Source: Rhodospirillales bacterium (GTDB taxonomy: Bacteria > Pseudomonadota > Alphaproteobacteria > Rhodospirillales > UBA2165). From it: a DNA stretch of 34,978 nt. Made by a program: the position numbers and the translations under genes. The stretch lies in assembly GCA_012960465.1 (NCBI GenBank), contig DUBF01000047.1, positions 1-34,978 on the forward strand. The letters are read 5' to 3'. The notes beneath the pieces were generated by a model. That model saw only the letters and a program-made list of their open reading frames with translations, searched no databases and had not been told where the DNA came from. The stretch's first letter is position 1. Every line of letters starts with the position of its first letter. This document shows, piece after piece, positions 15,999 through 23,792 of the stretch.

Positions 15999-17015
15999 TC
16001 ATTCTTGCGCCCAAGTTGCAAACGCCATAGCGTTGCCAGTGCCGGCGTCCGACCGATAACACGGCACATAATCGAGTAAATTCATTTTAAATCCTGTTTC
16101 AGCCAATATTCCCGCGGTAACGATCCAGTTTTTTGTCTCTGATGTACCAGACCTAAACATAGAATTTGGTTCATCAAACATGGTCTGAAAATCTCCTTCT
16201 TGCATGGCATTCAAAATGCGGTGATCAAATTCTTCGTCAATCACAAAATGACTGACCCCGCCTGAAGCACACACGGCAACTTTCTTATCGCTATCCCAAT
16301 TTTTAATGGCCCGCCCGATCATGAGGCCAAATTCATAGCATCGTTTTGGCTTAGCTTGGTTGGGAGGAAAAAATGTATTTATAAGCACGGGAACTAGTGG
16401 AATTGGTTTATCATTCAATAGTCGCCGATAGACAAAACCAACGGCATGACCGATGCCCTTAGGTCCTTTTGGACCAACCGGAGGTGACTTCGAAGCAGAA
16501 ATATCAAATTCATCTTCAATAGCTTGCTCAATAATTCTACCTGCCAGCTCTGCCTCGCATGGATAAATTTGGGCTTTAGGCGGATGGGTTGCCCGCATAC
16601 TATATGCTAGACCCGGAGCCATACTCAAAGCCTTCTCCTCATCGTACGCTGTATTGATCACCTCATCACCATAATAAATTGAAAAGGCAGGCTGTATATC
16701 TTCCATGAACCATTCACGTTGATCATCACCAACGAGTAAAATTACATCAGGTTTAGTAGCTGCCAACTTCTCTGTTAAATAGTCTAACTGTTTCTGACAC
16801 CGACCATGACGCTCAACACGAACACTAATAACATTCTGTTCTGATAAATTTTCTGCTTTGCGCAATTTTAATAATTCATCGTAATTATAGGTCCCCCCAC
16901 GGAACGCATGGTTTGGGTTTTTCTTATCTGCCTCTGCCCGCAAATCCCATTTTTCGGGCGGAGTAGACAATAAAGGCCCATGTGCAGTACCAAAACCTAG
17001 AACAATTTCTGCCAT
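15999..17015 (-). CDS. LigB-type class III extradiol ring-cleavage dioxygenase
   Basis: A 338-residue enzyme of the LigB superfamily, expected to open a catecholic or gallate-type ring with Fe(II) and O2. It shows LGFGTAHGPLLSTPP with His12, a candidate second ligand His70 (VERHGRC), LLVGDDQREWF, the likely catalytic His190 (GIGHAVGFVYRRLL), ASGGVSHFVIDEEFDH with a likely Glu ligand at 261 or 262, and LDYVPCYRSDAGTGNAMAFATW at the end. Ligand assignments are by recalled LigB positions. No LigA-like small subunit is encoded nearby. The gene follows binding protein 2 and precedes oxygenase 3 by seven bases. Gallate, a methyl gallate or protocatechuate are possible substrates. Confidence 0.86.
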   Translation of the reverse strand: MAEIVLGFGTAHGPLLSTPPEKWDLRAEADKKNPNHAFRGGTYNYDELLKLRKAENLSEQNVISVRVERHGRCQKQLDYLTEKLAATKPDVILLVGDDQREWFMEDIQPAFSIYYGDEVINTAYDEEKALSMAPGLAYSMRATHPPKAQIYPCEAELAGRIIEQAIEDEFDISASKSPPVGPKGPKGIGHAVGFVYRRLLNDKPIPLVPVLINTFFPPNQAKPKRCYEFGLMIGRAIKNWDSDKKVAVCASGGVSHFVIDEEFDHRILNAMQEGDFQTMFDEPNSMFRSGTSETKNWIVTAGILAETGFKMNLLDYVPCYRSDAGTGNAMAFATWAQE

Positions 17016-17086
17016 TTTAAATTTTTCCCTTTATTATTTCGCCACGTTTTTCGCAGGAATTCCTCACGTGTTGCTCCAAACCTCAA

Positions 17087-18625
17087 TTATTTCCAATACA
17101 TTGTGTATGCAGAAACACCGAACGTCTCTGTCTCGCCGCCATCAATGACCAAATCTTTTGTGTGAAGGAAGGTTGGTGGATTTGGTGTAATTGGCATCAT
17201 ATAGGCTTCGGTATTGTTCCGATCAAATAACGTTGAATAAATCTTACGTCGTTCAGTATCGTTAAAAGAAGCTTCAGCCTTTGGAATAGTTTTAGAAATT
17301 ACTTTGTCTCCATAGTAATTTCGAGCACCCTTGCCATGAAAAAATGTGGCCGTAGACTGTACGTCTGGAATGCCACCCGACGCCCATTGATTTACAAGAA
17401 TCTGAATTTTACCTTGGCGTTGTTTTTTTCGATAAGCTCCGAAAGTTAACTTGGAAACACTAGCTTTAATACCAATCTTACGTAAATCTCCTGAAACAGC
17501 CACTGGAATAATACGGGGTAACGTCGATGTGATATTTACTTCAAAGCCATTCGGGAAACCGGCTTGAGCTAGCAAATTTTTTGCGGCAGTTGGATTATAA
17601 GCCGGTGGCTTGGTGGTAAAACCACATCCGCGCTGCCATTTCTGACACATTGCATTCATCTGCTCCATTTTGCTACCGCCAGGGATAAGCGTTCTCTTGA
17701 TCTCCTCTCGATTTATCGCCATCATTATAGCCTTACGGACACGTTTATCTTGAAGTGCCTTATGGCCAGATTTCCCGATAGAATCCATAGCTATATAATA
17801 AAATAATTGTCCTTTTTGCGTAGTCACAGTCAATGCCGGATTATTTCTTAATGAATCCAGTTGGTCTTTGGGTACACGATACATTAGATCAAGACCACCA
17901 GTTAGTAACTGAGCTATTTGCGTCTGGACATCGGGCATTGGTAAAACATGAATACGACCAATTCTAGCAGCAGGCCGCGCTGGACCGCTGTGCTTAAAGT
18001 TTGGATTAGCCTTTAATACAACTCCTTTGTTTGGATCTACAGATTCGACCATATAGGGTCCCGTACCAATACCTTTTTTTCCAAAAGTGCTTTTTACTTT
18101 TAGTGCGCCATGAACATCTGATGGATATATAGGTGTTGATATAGCAAACCTCGCCAAAGCCACTGCAGCTGGCCTCTTGGAATGTATGCGGACAGTATAT
18201 TTATCTATCTTTTCTGCATTTTTAATCCAAAGGTAACGGGTCTTAATTCTAAATTTGACTTTTGGATTTGCAAACCAATTAATTGTATACACCACATCGT
18301 CTGCATCGAACTCCGATCCATCATGAAATTTGACGTCATCACGTAATTTAAATTCAAGAGTTTTCGCATTAATCCTTTTCCAGGATTTTGCTAGTGCTGG
18401 CCGAAAGGTATTTGTTTTTCTATCATAGGCCAAAAGATTATCATAAACGGCTCTAGATAAAAAACCAGTCTCGGGCTTAGGATCGTGTGTAGCATCCACG
18501 ATCGATATTGGATCATAAAACCCAATTCGGAGAGTATCTTTGGACTTTTGAGCCCACACAGGGCTTGCTACAATACCTAGTACGAATACCACGGATAATA
18601 ATTCAGTTAACTTAAACTTTTGCAT
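17087..18625 (-). CDS. Periplasmic substrate-binding protein, SBP family 5 (binding protein 2)
   Basis: A 512-residue DppA/OppA-type protein. The signal peptide ends at about residue 25 (SPVWA) and the mature protein starts QKSKDTLRIGF, nearly identical to its two paralogues here. It shares SWKRINAKTLEFKLRDDVKFHDGSEFDADD-type sequence (motifs SWKRI, VKFHDGS, DADDVVYT) and GTGPYMVESVDPNKG, and it ends Tyr-Trp-Lys. It lies 61 bases after GntR regulator 2 and 71 bases before the LigB-like gene, so uptake, regulation and ring cleavage are linked. It probably uses the transporter encoded at 5.1-8.9 kb. Confidence 0.92.
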   Translation of the reverse strand: MQKFKLTELLSVVFVLGIVASPVWAQKSKDTLRIGFYDPISIVDATHDPKPETGFLSRAVYDNLLAYDRKTNTFRPALAKSWKRINAKTLEFKLRDDVKFHDGSEFDADDVVYTINWFANPKVKFRIKTRYLWIKNAEKIDKYTVRIHSKRPAAVALARFAISTPIYPSDVHGALKVKSTFGKKGIGTGPYMVESVDPNKGVVLKANPNFKHSGPARPAARIGRIHVLPMPDVQTQIAQLLTGGLDLMYRVPKDQLDSLRNNPALTVTTQKGQLFYYIAMDSIGKSGHKALQDKRVRKAIMMAINREEIKRTLIPGGSKMEQMNAMCQKWQRGCGFTTKPPAYNPTAAKNLLAQAGFPNGFEVNITSTLPRIIPVAVSGDLRKIGIKASVSKLTFGAYRKKQRQGKIQILVNQWASGGIPDVQSTATFFHGKGARNYYGDKVISKTIPKAEASFNDTERRKIYSTLFDRNNTEAYMMPITPNPPTFLHTKDLVIDGGETETFGVSAYTMYWK

Positions 18626-18686
18626 AATTTTTTCCCTGTTTAAAAAAAATTGTCGTTAATTATGGTTATATTCTTGGCCGATAAAC

Positions 18687-19457
18687 TCAGCAGCAGATAG
18701 CGTCTTCCAAATATCCTTTTTCTCTAATTTTACGATGTTGATTTCGAATATGTTCAATATGATCTCGCATAAACTCGTGTGCTCCAGCCCCATTGCGGTC
18801 TTTAATGAGATCTAATAAAGTACGGTGAGATCTGATTACATTCTCAGCAACCTCGGGTTGAGGAATGGTGTTGTGGGGCGGCCAAATCACATACCGCAAA
18901 CTGTTAAGTTGCATATGCAACGCTTGGCTATGTGCCGCCTCTGCAATCGCCGTGTGGAATTTTAAACTTGAATTGCTGAATGCAACAGTATCATCAATAA
19001 GCTCACTAGCTTCTTTGAGAAGCATTTCCAATTTTTCAATGTCCTCTTTAGTAGCATATTCTGCCGCGCGCTCTGCCGCCAACCCCTCAAGTACAGATTG
19101 AATTTCGAGGACCCCATCTTCCGGAATTTCAGATAAACAATGTTGAATAGCTAACGTTTCTCCAATAGCATTAACGTCGCCTTCAGCAATGGTGGCGCCG
19201 CCTTTAACACCAACTTTAATTTCAACTGCACCCATCGCAGCTAGAGACCGTAACGCTTCACGCGCCGTATTGCGGCTAACATTAAAATTCTCAGAAATAT
19301 CGCGTTCTGAACCAAGAAAATCACCTGAACGCATTGCTCCAGCAAGAATTCCATCACGAATTTGGGCCACTAATGCATCTGCGTTTGTGACAGGTTTGCG
19401 TAAAGAGTTAATCTTTGTAACGAATTTTTGGCGTTTACGTTCTTGAATTTGTATCAT
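18687..19457 (-). CDS. GntR family regulator, FadR/FCD subfamily (regulator 2)
   Basis: A 256-residue regulator. The winged helix spans about 22-92 (ADALVAQIRDGILAG, SERDISENFNVSRNTAREAL, GAVEIKVGVKGGATI). The FCD domain follows, with KFHTAIAEAAHS, SLRYVIWPPH and RDHIEHIRNQH supplying candidate metal-binding His residues. It ends Ile-Cys-Cys, like regulator 1. AAGG lies six bases before the ATG. A TTGACA-type promoter directly upstream contains a perfect CCTAACGTTAGG palindrome, repeated in front of binding protein 3. This makes autoregulation plus control of that gene likely. Confidence 0.92.
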   Translation of the reverse strand: MIQIQERKRQKFVTKINSLRKPVTNADALVAQIRDGILAGAMRSGDFLGSERDISENFNVSRNTAREALRSLAAMGAVEIKVGVKGGATIAEGDVNAIGETLAIQHCLSEIPEDGVLEIQSVLEGLAAERAAEYATKEDIEKLEMLLKEASELIDDTVAFSNSSLKFHTAIAEAAHSQALHMQLNSLRYVIWPPHNTIPQPEVAENVIRSHRTLLDLIKDRNGAGAHEFMRDHIEHIRNQHRKIREKGYLEDAICC

Positions 19458-19481
19458 AAATTACCTTATATTTTAAATAGT

Positions 19482-19514
19482 CCTAACGTTAGGTCTGTTT
19501 ACAAAAAGTGTCAA
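19482..19514 (-). promoter_or_regulatory. Regulator 2 promoter with palindromic operator CCTAACGTTAGG
   Basis: Read on the minus strand, TTGACA (complement of 19509-19514) is followed after 17 bases by TAACGT (19486-19491). The perfect 12-bp palindrome CCTAACGTTAGG (19482-19493) covers this -10 position. The same -35, spacing and palindrome recur upstream of binding protein 3. The -10 matches consensus only 3/6, so the promoter call rests on the conserved geometry. The likely binder is regulator 2, whose start codon is 25 bases away. Confidence 0.68.
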
Positions 19515-19529
19515 TAATTCTTATAAATA

Positions 19530-20852
19530 TCAATTACTAGCGGAATTTAAAAGACCAGTTGGATCAACACAACGACGAAGTTGTTCTGCATAGGCATCTT
19601 GCCATTTAGACGCACGATCAGATACAAAATCACCAGCACGGGCTCGTAGAAAACCATTCTCACTATTTAAGCCTGGCGGCTGCTTTCCCCCTTTGTCCAT
19701 TTCTTTTGCAGCTTTTAACAACGCCTTGCGTGTTTGTGTGATCATCAAATCGCTGGGCGCTAGATGCTCAAAGTTATGATCTGTGATTGGCCCCATGCTC
19801 TCAGTGATTGCCTGATCTTGTAGATGAATCCCATTAATCCCAGTAAAGGAAGAATTACGTTGAGCTTTACGATCAATTTTATAATCATTTGAGTTGTTGG
19901 AGGTCAACCTCCAACGGCCATACCATGACGTATCACGAGGCTTGTAATCCATTCCCAATTTGATCCCCGGTAGAGGCTTGCCATCTTTATCTATTCGCAG
20001 CCCCTGTGCATTTCCTTTCCATGAAATATGAACAAACATAGTGTGTTTATCATCCATAGGGACCCAAGCGCGGGCGATAATGTGCTCCGCTAAATCACCA
20101 TCCGGCGGCATGGTCCAAAAAGGGAAGAGGAATTGCGCCATGCGCCAATAAAGCTTATCTGGCTCTCCAGTATCCCGATAGGCACCGTACATTGTTCCCC
20201 ACTCAGTATCTGCGACGTGCAAATCAGGTGCTCGGTTTATTAGTTGGTATTTACCAGGATTATCCGCGGGAACTTGGTCTAGTTCAATACTACCAGCATG
20301 CAGCCAACTAAAATGAGAGGTATCTATATCTCCTTCTAATGCTTGCAACCAATTACATTCCCGTTGGACAAAAATAATACGCACCTCACCTTCTTCCAGG
20401 AGAGCTGGCTCTATTCCCGGAAGTGCTGGTATATTCTGCTGATCTCCCATAAATACCCAAATTAAGCCATTACTTTCTCTCGTTTGATATGCTTTAGAAT
20501 GAACTTTATGTTTAAAATTCTGCTTTTCTGGAACGTTTGGCATGTCCAGACAATTGCCATCAACATCAAACTTCCAACCATGATAAACACAGCGGATACC
20601 ACCCTTTTCATTTCGGCCAAAAAATAGTGAGGCACAGCGATGTGGACACCGATGATCCATTACCCCAACTTTTCCAGAGTTATCTCTAAATGCCACAAGT
20701 TTTTCACCCAATAGCATCAAACGAATAGGATCTCCATCTGCAACCAATTCGGACGATTTAGCAGCAGGTATCCAATACTTACGCATCAAGTTACCCATCA
20801 TAGTACCGTCACCAACTTGCGTTAGAATTTCACTATCCCTTGGGGTAACCAT
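19530..20852 (-). CDS. Rieske non-heme iron oxygenase (oxygenase 4)
   Basis: A 440-residue phthalate-type oxygenase component with TMMGNLMRKYWIP at the N terminus, cluster ligands Cys69/His71 (RCPHRC) and Cys88/His91 (RCVYHGW), and iron ligands Asp177, His180 and His185 in GDIDTSHFSWLH. The TGINGIHLQDQAITESMGPITDH region closely matches oxygenase 3, quoted as TGINGI and ESMGPI, so the two are probably recent paralogues with related substrates. GAGG lies eight bases before the ATG at 20852. It follows the hairpin after binding protein 3 and lies upstream of GntR regulator 2. No strong promoter of its own was seen, so it may depend on read-through. Confidence 0.91.
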   Translation of the reverse strand: MVTPRDSEILTQVGDGTMMGNLMRKYWIPAAKSSELVADGDPIRLMLLGEKLVAFRDNSGKVGVMDHRCPHRCASLFFGRNEKGGIRCVYHGWKFDVDGNCLDMPNVPEKQNFKHKVHSKAYQTRESNGLIWVFMGDQQNIPALPGIEPALLEEGEVRIIFVQRECNWLQALEGDIDTSHFSWLHAGSIELDQVPADNPGKYQLINRAPDLHVADTEWGTMYGAYRDTGEPDKLYWRMAQFLFPFWTMPPDGDLAEHIIARAWVPMDDKHTMFVHISWKGNAQGLRIDKDGKPLPGIKLGMDYKPRDTSWYGRWRLTSNNSNDYKIDRKAQRNSSFTGINGIHLQDQAITESMGPITDHNFEHLAPSDLMITQTRKALLKAAKEMDKGGKQPPGLNSENGFLRARAGDFVSDRASKWQDAYAEQLRRCVDPTGLLNSASN

Positions 20853-20931
20853 GATATTTACCTCGAGAACACCCTTTGTTTTGACCTAGCCACCGATTGC
20901 ATGCGAAGGTCATCCTCAACAAAAAAGAAAA

Positions 20932-20969
20932 AACACCGCATAATCTATGCCAATAGATTATGCGGTGTT
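20932..20969 (-). terminator. Strong intrinsic terminator after binding protein 3
   Basis: Perfect 16-bp arms AACACCGCATAATCTA and TAGATTATGCGGTGTT surround a TGCCAA loop. On the minus strand the stem continues into TTTTTTCTTTTTT, a strong U-tract. It lies 16 bases after the stop of binding protein 3. In operons of this kind such a hairpin commonly lets the binding protein be made in excess over downstream genes (inference). Confidence 0.92.
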
Positions 20970-20984
20970 ATCTTCTAACCAACA

Positions 20985-22544
20985 TTACTTCCAGCTAACT
21001 CGATTTAATTCAAAACCTTCTGGATTTTTATGACCACCATGTATAACTATGTCTTTCGTATGAGCCAGTACAACCGGCAGCGGAACCAAAGGCATCATAT
21101 AAGCTTGATCATTAACCCGATCAAAAGCTGCTTGATATACAGCTTTCCGCTTGTTGAGATCAAAAGTCACTTGACCGGCAGCATGCGCCGCCGTCAATTC
21201 TTTGTCACCCATGTAATTCCGGGAACCCTTCATGAAGAAAAATCCAGCAGTTACATCAACGTCAGGGGCAGCCCCACCATTGTCCCAAAGGCTCACAAAC
21301 ATCTGAACCTTACCTCTGGCTCGTTTCTTAACAAATCCCCCAATTTTTAAACTATCTATTTTGGCTTTAATACCAACTTTACGAAGTTGACCAGATACGG
21401 CTATGGCAATTTGTCGAGATGGACCCCAAGTCGTGATTTCAACATCAAAACCATTTGAAAGCCCTGCTTCAGCAAGTAATTTCTTAGCCTTAGCCAAGTT
21501 ATGCTTGGTAGGCGGAACAGAGGAAACACAACCAACATGCCAATCGTGACAAATGGCACGCTGTAACGGCTGGCCATGCAATTGAGATGGTACAAGCGCC
21601 TTTACCAAGGCTTTCCGATCAATAGCGTGTAATACTGCTTGACGAATTTTTTTGTTTTTAAAATGTCCAAATCCCGAACGGTCAGCAGAATCAAATAAAA
21701 CATAAACAAAAGATACTGTGGGTGTAACAGAAATTGAGAAATTTGGATTTTCTGCTAAATTTTCACCTTGATCTTTTGGAACATTATACATGATATCCAA
21801 ACCACCAGCCATCAATTCTGCGATCTGTGTCTGTTTATCTGGAATAGGCCGGGCTATAAGTTTCTTAACAATACCAGCAGGTTTGCCGCCATTATAGTAA
21901 TTTTCATTTTTTTCGAAGAATATCCCTTTATTAGGATCAACTTTAGTAACTTTATAAGGACCTGTTCCAACAGGATTACGACCGAAGTCACTTTTTACTT
22001 TTAGCGCTCCATGGACATTCGAAGGATAAATCGGTAATCCTGTCGCAAGCCTTGATAATATCGGTGCGTAGGGTCGTTTACTTTTAAAGCGAACGGTATA
22101 CTTATCCACTTTTTCAATGCTCGCTATCCAGCCAAAACGCGACCCTTTAAAGCGAAACTTGGTTTTTGGATCTGTCACGAATTTAACCATGTATACAACG
22201 TCATCGGCATCAAAGTCAGAACCATCATGAAACTTCACACCTTTACGGAGACTGAACTCCATTGTCAATTTGTTGATGCGTTTCCAGGAAGTAGCCAATT
22301 GAGGTTTATAAATCCGCTTTTCAGCATCATAAAACAATAGCATATCAAAAACCGCGGGCGCTGTTAGATTAGTTTCTGGATGTGGATTGTAGATCCGATC
22401 CAATATTTTAATCGGCTGATAGAGCCCAAAGCGAACCGTATCTTTAGATTTCTGTGCAAACGCACTGCCGACTAAAAAGGCGCTAATTCCGGCTATCATT
22501 GCACCTGTTACAGCTAGACTTGTGAAAGTCCTGAATATACTCAT
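20985..22544 (-). CDS. Periplasmic substrate-binding protein, SBP family 5 (binding protein 3)
   Basis: A 519-residue DppA/OppA-type protein. Its signal peptide is longer than in its paralogues (about 30 residues, ending GSAFA) and is followed by QKSKDTVRFGLY. It shares SWKRINKLTMEFSLRKG, VKFHDGSDFDADDVVY and GTGPYKVTKVDPNKGI, and it ends Ser-Trp-Lys. It diverges from the cupin gene and is driven by a promoter carrying the same palindrome as the regulator 2 gene. A strong terminator follows. It probably supplies the single transporter encoded in this window with a related ligand. Confidence 0.92.
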   Translation of the reverse strand: MSIFRTFTSLAVTGAMIAGISAFLVGSAFAQKSKDTVRFGLYQPIKILDRIYNPHPETNLTAPAVFDMLLFYDAEKRIYKPQLATSWKRINKLTMEFSLRKGVKFHDGSDFDADDVVYMVKFVTDPKTKFRFKGSRFGWIASIEKVDKYTVRFKSKRPYAPILSRLATGLPIYPSNVHGALKVKSDFGRNPVGTGPYKVTKVDPNKGIFFEKNENYYNGGKPAGIVKKLIARPIPDKQTQIAELMAGGLDIMYNVPKDQGENLAENPNFSISVTPTVSFVYVLFDSADRSGFGHFKNKKIRQAVLHAIDRKALVKALVPSQLHGQPLQRAICHDWHVGCVSSVPPTKHNLAKAKKLLAEAGLSNGFDVEITTWGPSRQIAIAVSGQLRKVGIKAKIDSLKIGGFVKKRARGKVQMFVSLWDNGGAAPDVDVTAGFFFMKGSRNYMGDKELTAAHAAGQVTFDLNKRKAVYQAAFDRVNDQAYMMPLVPLPVVLAHTKDIVIHGGHKNPEGFELNRVSWK

Positions 22545-22604
22545 TAACTTACTCCCTTATAAATCTGAATTTTTATAATTTGATACAACTAGAATTTAAT
22601 TAGA

Positions 22605-22654
22605 CTCAATTTGATAGATATCCTAACGTTAGGATTGTTGGAATTGAGAGTCAA
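22605..22654 (-). promoter_or_regulatory. Binding protein 3 promoter with palindromic operator
   Basis: On the minus strand TTGACT (complement of 22649-22654) is followed after exactly 17 bases by TAACGT (22626-22631), inside the 14-bp palindrome TCCTAACGTTAGGA (22621-22634). A second, outer inverted repeat, CTCAATT (22605-22611) and AATTGAG (22642-22648), is nearly concentric. The layout repeats that of the regulator 2 promoter. Being in the divergent gap, it may also affect the cupin gene. Confidence 0.68.
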
Positions 22655-22769
22655 TAAGAGATAACATGCTAGTGGTTAACATTTTCAAGGATTGAATTTT
22701 AAACTACATAATCAAAACATTTAAATTCTCAGTATAATTAAAATAACTGGTCAAGGGAGATAGTCGACC

Positions 22770-23282
22770 ATGGGGGTACGTCGAATAGTTGCCGGGCATG
22801 ATAAAACCGGAAACGCCACTATCCAATTTGATAGCGAAGCATCAAATGTACACAAACCGACAGGCAACATCGAGACAACTCTTTTATGGGTTACAGATAA
22901 GACCCCAGCAAACAATGAAGGCAGTGCGGATACCGCGGATCAAGATATTGGAATTCCACCACCGCCAAATGGCTCCATCTTTCGGGTTGTAGAATTCGGG
23001 CCAGAAAGTAGCCAGGGAGGATCTGACGAACGAGAGTATTTATCATCCGTCGGCGCTACACAGCATGAAAGCGCGCGTCACCCAAGTATGCATAAAACCC
23101 ATTCCATTGACTATGCAATTATAATGAGCGGTGAAATTGATATGCTCGTGGATGACGATGAGGTCCACGTTAAAGCCGGCGACGTTGTCGTACAACGCGG
23201 CAACAATCACGCTTGGGTAAATAGGGGTACAAAACCATGCAAGATCGCCTTTGTACTTATCGATTCAGATCCCATAACCTAG
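22770..23282 (+). CDS. Cupin-domain protein
   Basis: A 170-residue protein with one cupin domain in its C-terminal half. Motif 1 is HPSMHKTHSIDYAIIMSGEI (about 103-122), where the His residues and Asp/Glu could bind metal. Motif 2 is GDVVVQRGNNHAWVN (136-150). The N-terminal half resembles the extended region of small stand-alone cupins often found with aromatic-catabolism genes. GGGAG lies ten bases before the ATG at 22770. It is divergent from binding protein 3 and shares its operator region, so co-regulation is likely. Isomerase, dioxygenase or sensor roles are all possible, and the substrate is unknown. Confidence 0.87.
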   Translation: MGVRRIVAGHDKTGNATIQFDSEASNVHKPTGNIETTLLWVTDKTPANNEGSADTADQDIGIPPPPNGSIFRVVEFGPESSQGGSDEREYLSSVGATQHESARHPSMHKTHSIDYAIIMSGEIDMLVDDDEVHVKAGDVVVQRGNNHAWVNRGTKPCKIAFVLIDSDPIT

Positions 23283-23318
23283 CATTATATTAAGGTGGAA
23301 AATTTTTATGTTCAAAAT

Positions 23319-23774
23319 TTATTTGTGATATGGATGCTTGTTCAAAATACATTGGGCTCGATACACTTGTTCCAGCAACATAACCCGCGCTAACATGTGG
23401 GGCCAAGTCATAGCCCCCATAGAAATACTAAGATGAGCTTTATCGAGGATGACCTTGTCAAGACCATCAGAGCCACCAATAGTTATTGCTAGATCATTAA
23501 TCCCGTCATCTTGCCAGGTACTAATTTTTTTTGCGAAGTCACCACTCGAAAGGAACAAACCGTTCTTATCCATTGCTATAAGAACCGCACCCTTTGGGAT
23601 TTTAGACAATAACAAATCTGCTTCTTTCTTTTTTATTTGTTTAGCCCCAAATGAATTCTTTTCCTCAACTTCTTTAAGTGCCAAAGGCCACTTCAAGCGT
23701 TTGGCATAAACATCCCACAAGCTTCGCTCTGAACCCTTCCTCATTCGGCCAACTGCAACTATAGTGATATTCAT
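23319..23774 (-). CDS. rlmH: 23S rRNA (pseudouridine-1915-N3)-methyltransferase RlmH
   Basis: A 151-residue SPOUT methyltransferase that methylates pseudouridine 1915 in helix 69 of 23S rRNA. Visible features are the N-terminal ITIVAVGRM, LIAMDKNGLFLSSGDFA, the knot motif ITIGGSDGL and the C-terminal MTWPHMLARVMLLEQVYRAQ followed by NKHPYHK. The length fits the usual 155. It lies 18 bases after rsfS, the usual order in Alphaproteobacteria, and is the last housekeeping gene before the catabolic island. Confidence 0.97.
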   Translation of the reverse strand: MNITIVAVGRMRKGSERSLWDVYAKRLKWPLALKEVEEKNSFGAKQIKKKEADLLLSKIPKGAVLIAMDKNGLFLSSGDFAKKISTWQDDGINDLAITIGGSDGLDKVILDKAHLSISMGAMTWPHMLARVMLLEQVYRAQCILNKHPYHK

Positions 23775-23792
23775 TCTAGGTAGCTTTTTTGA

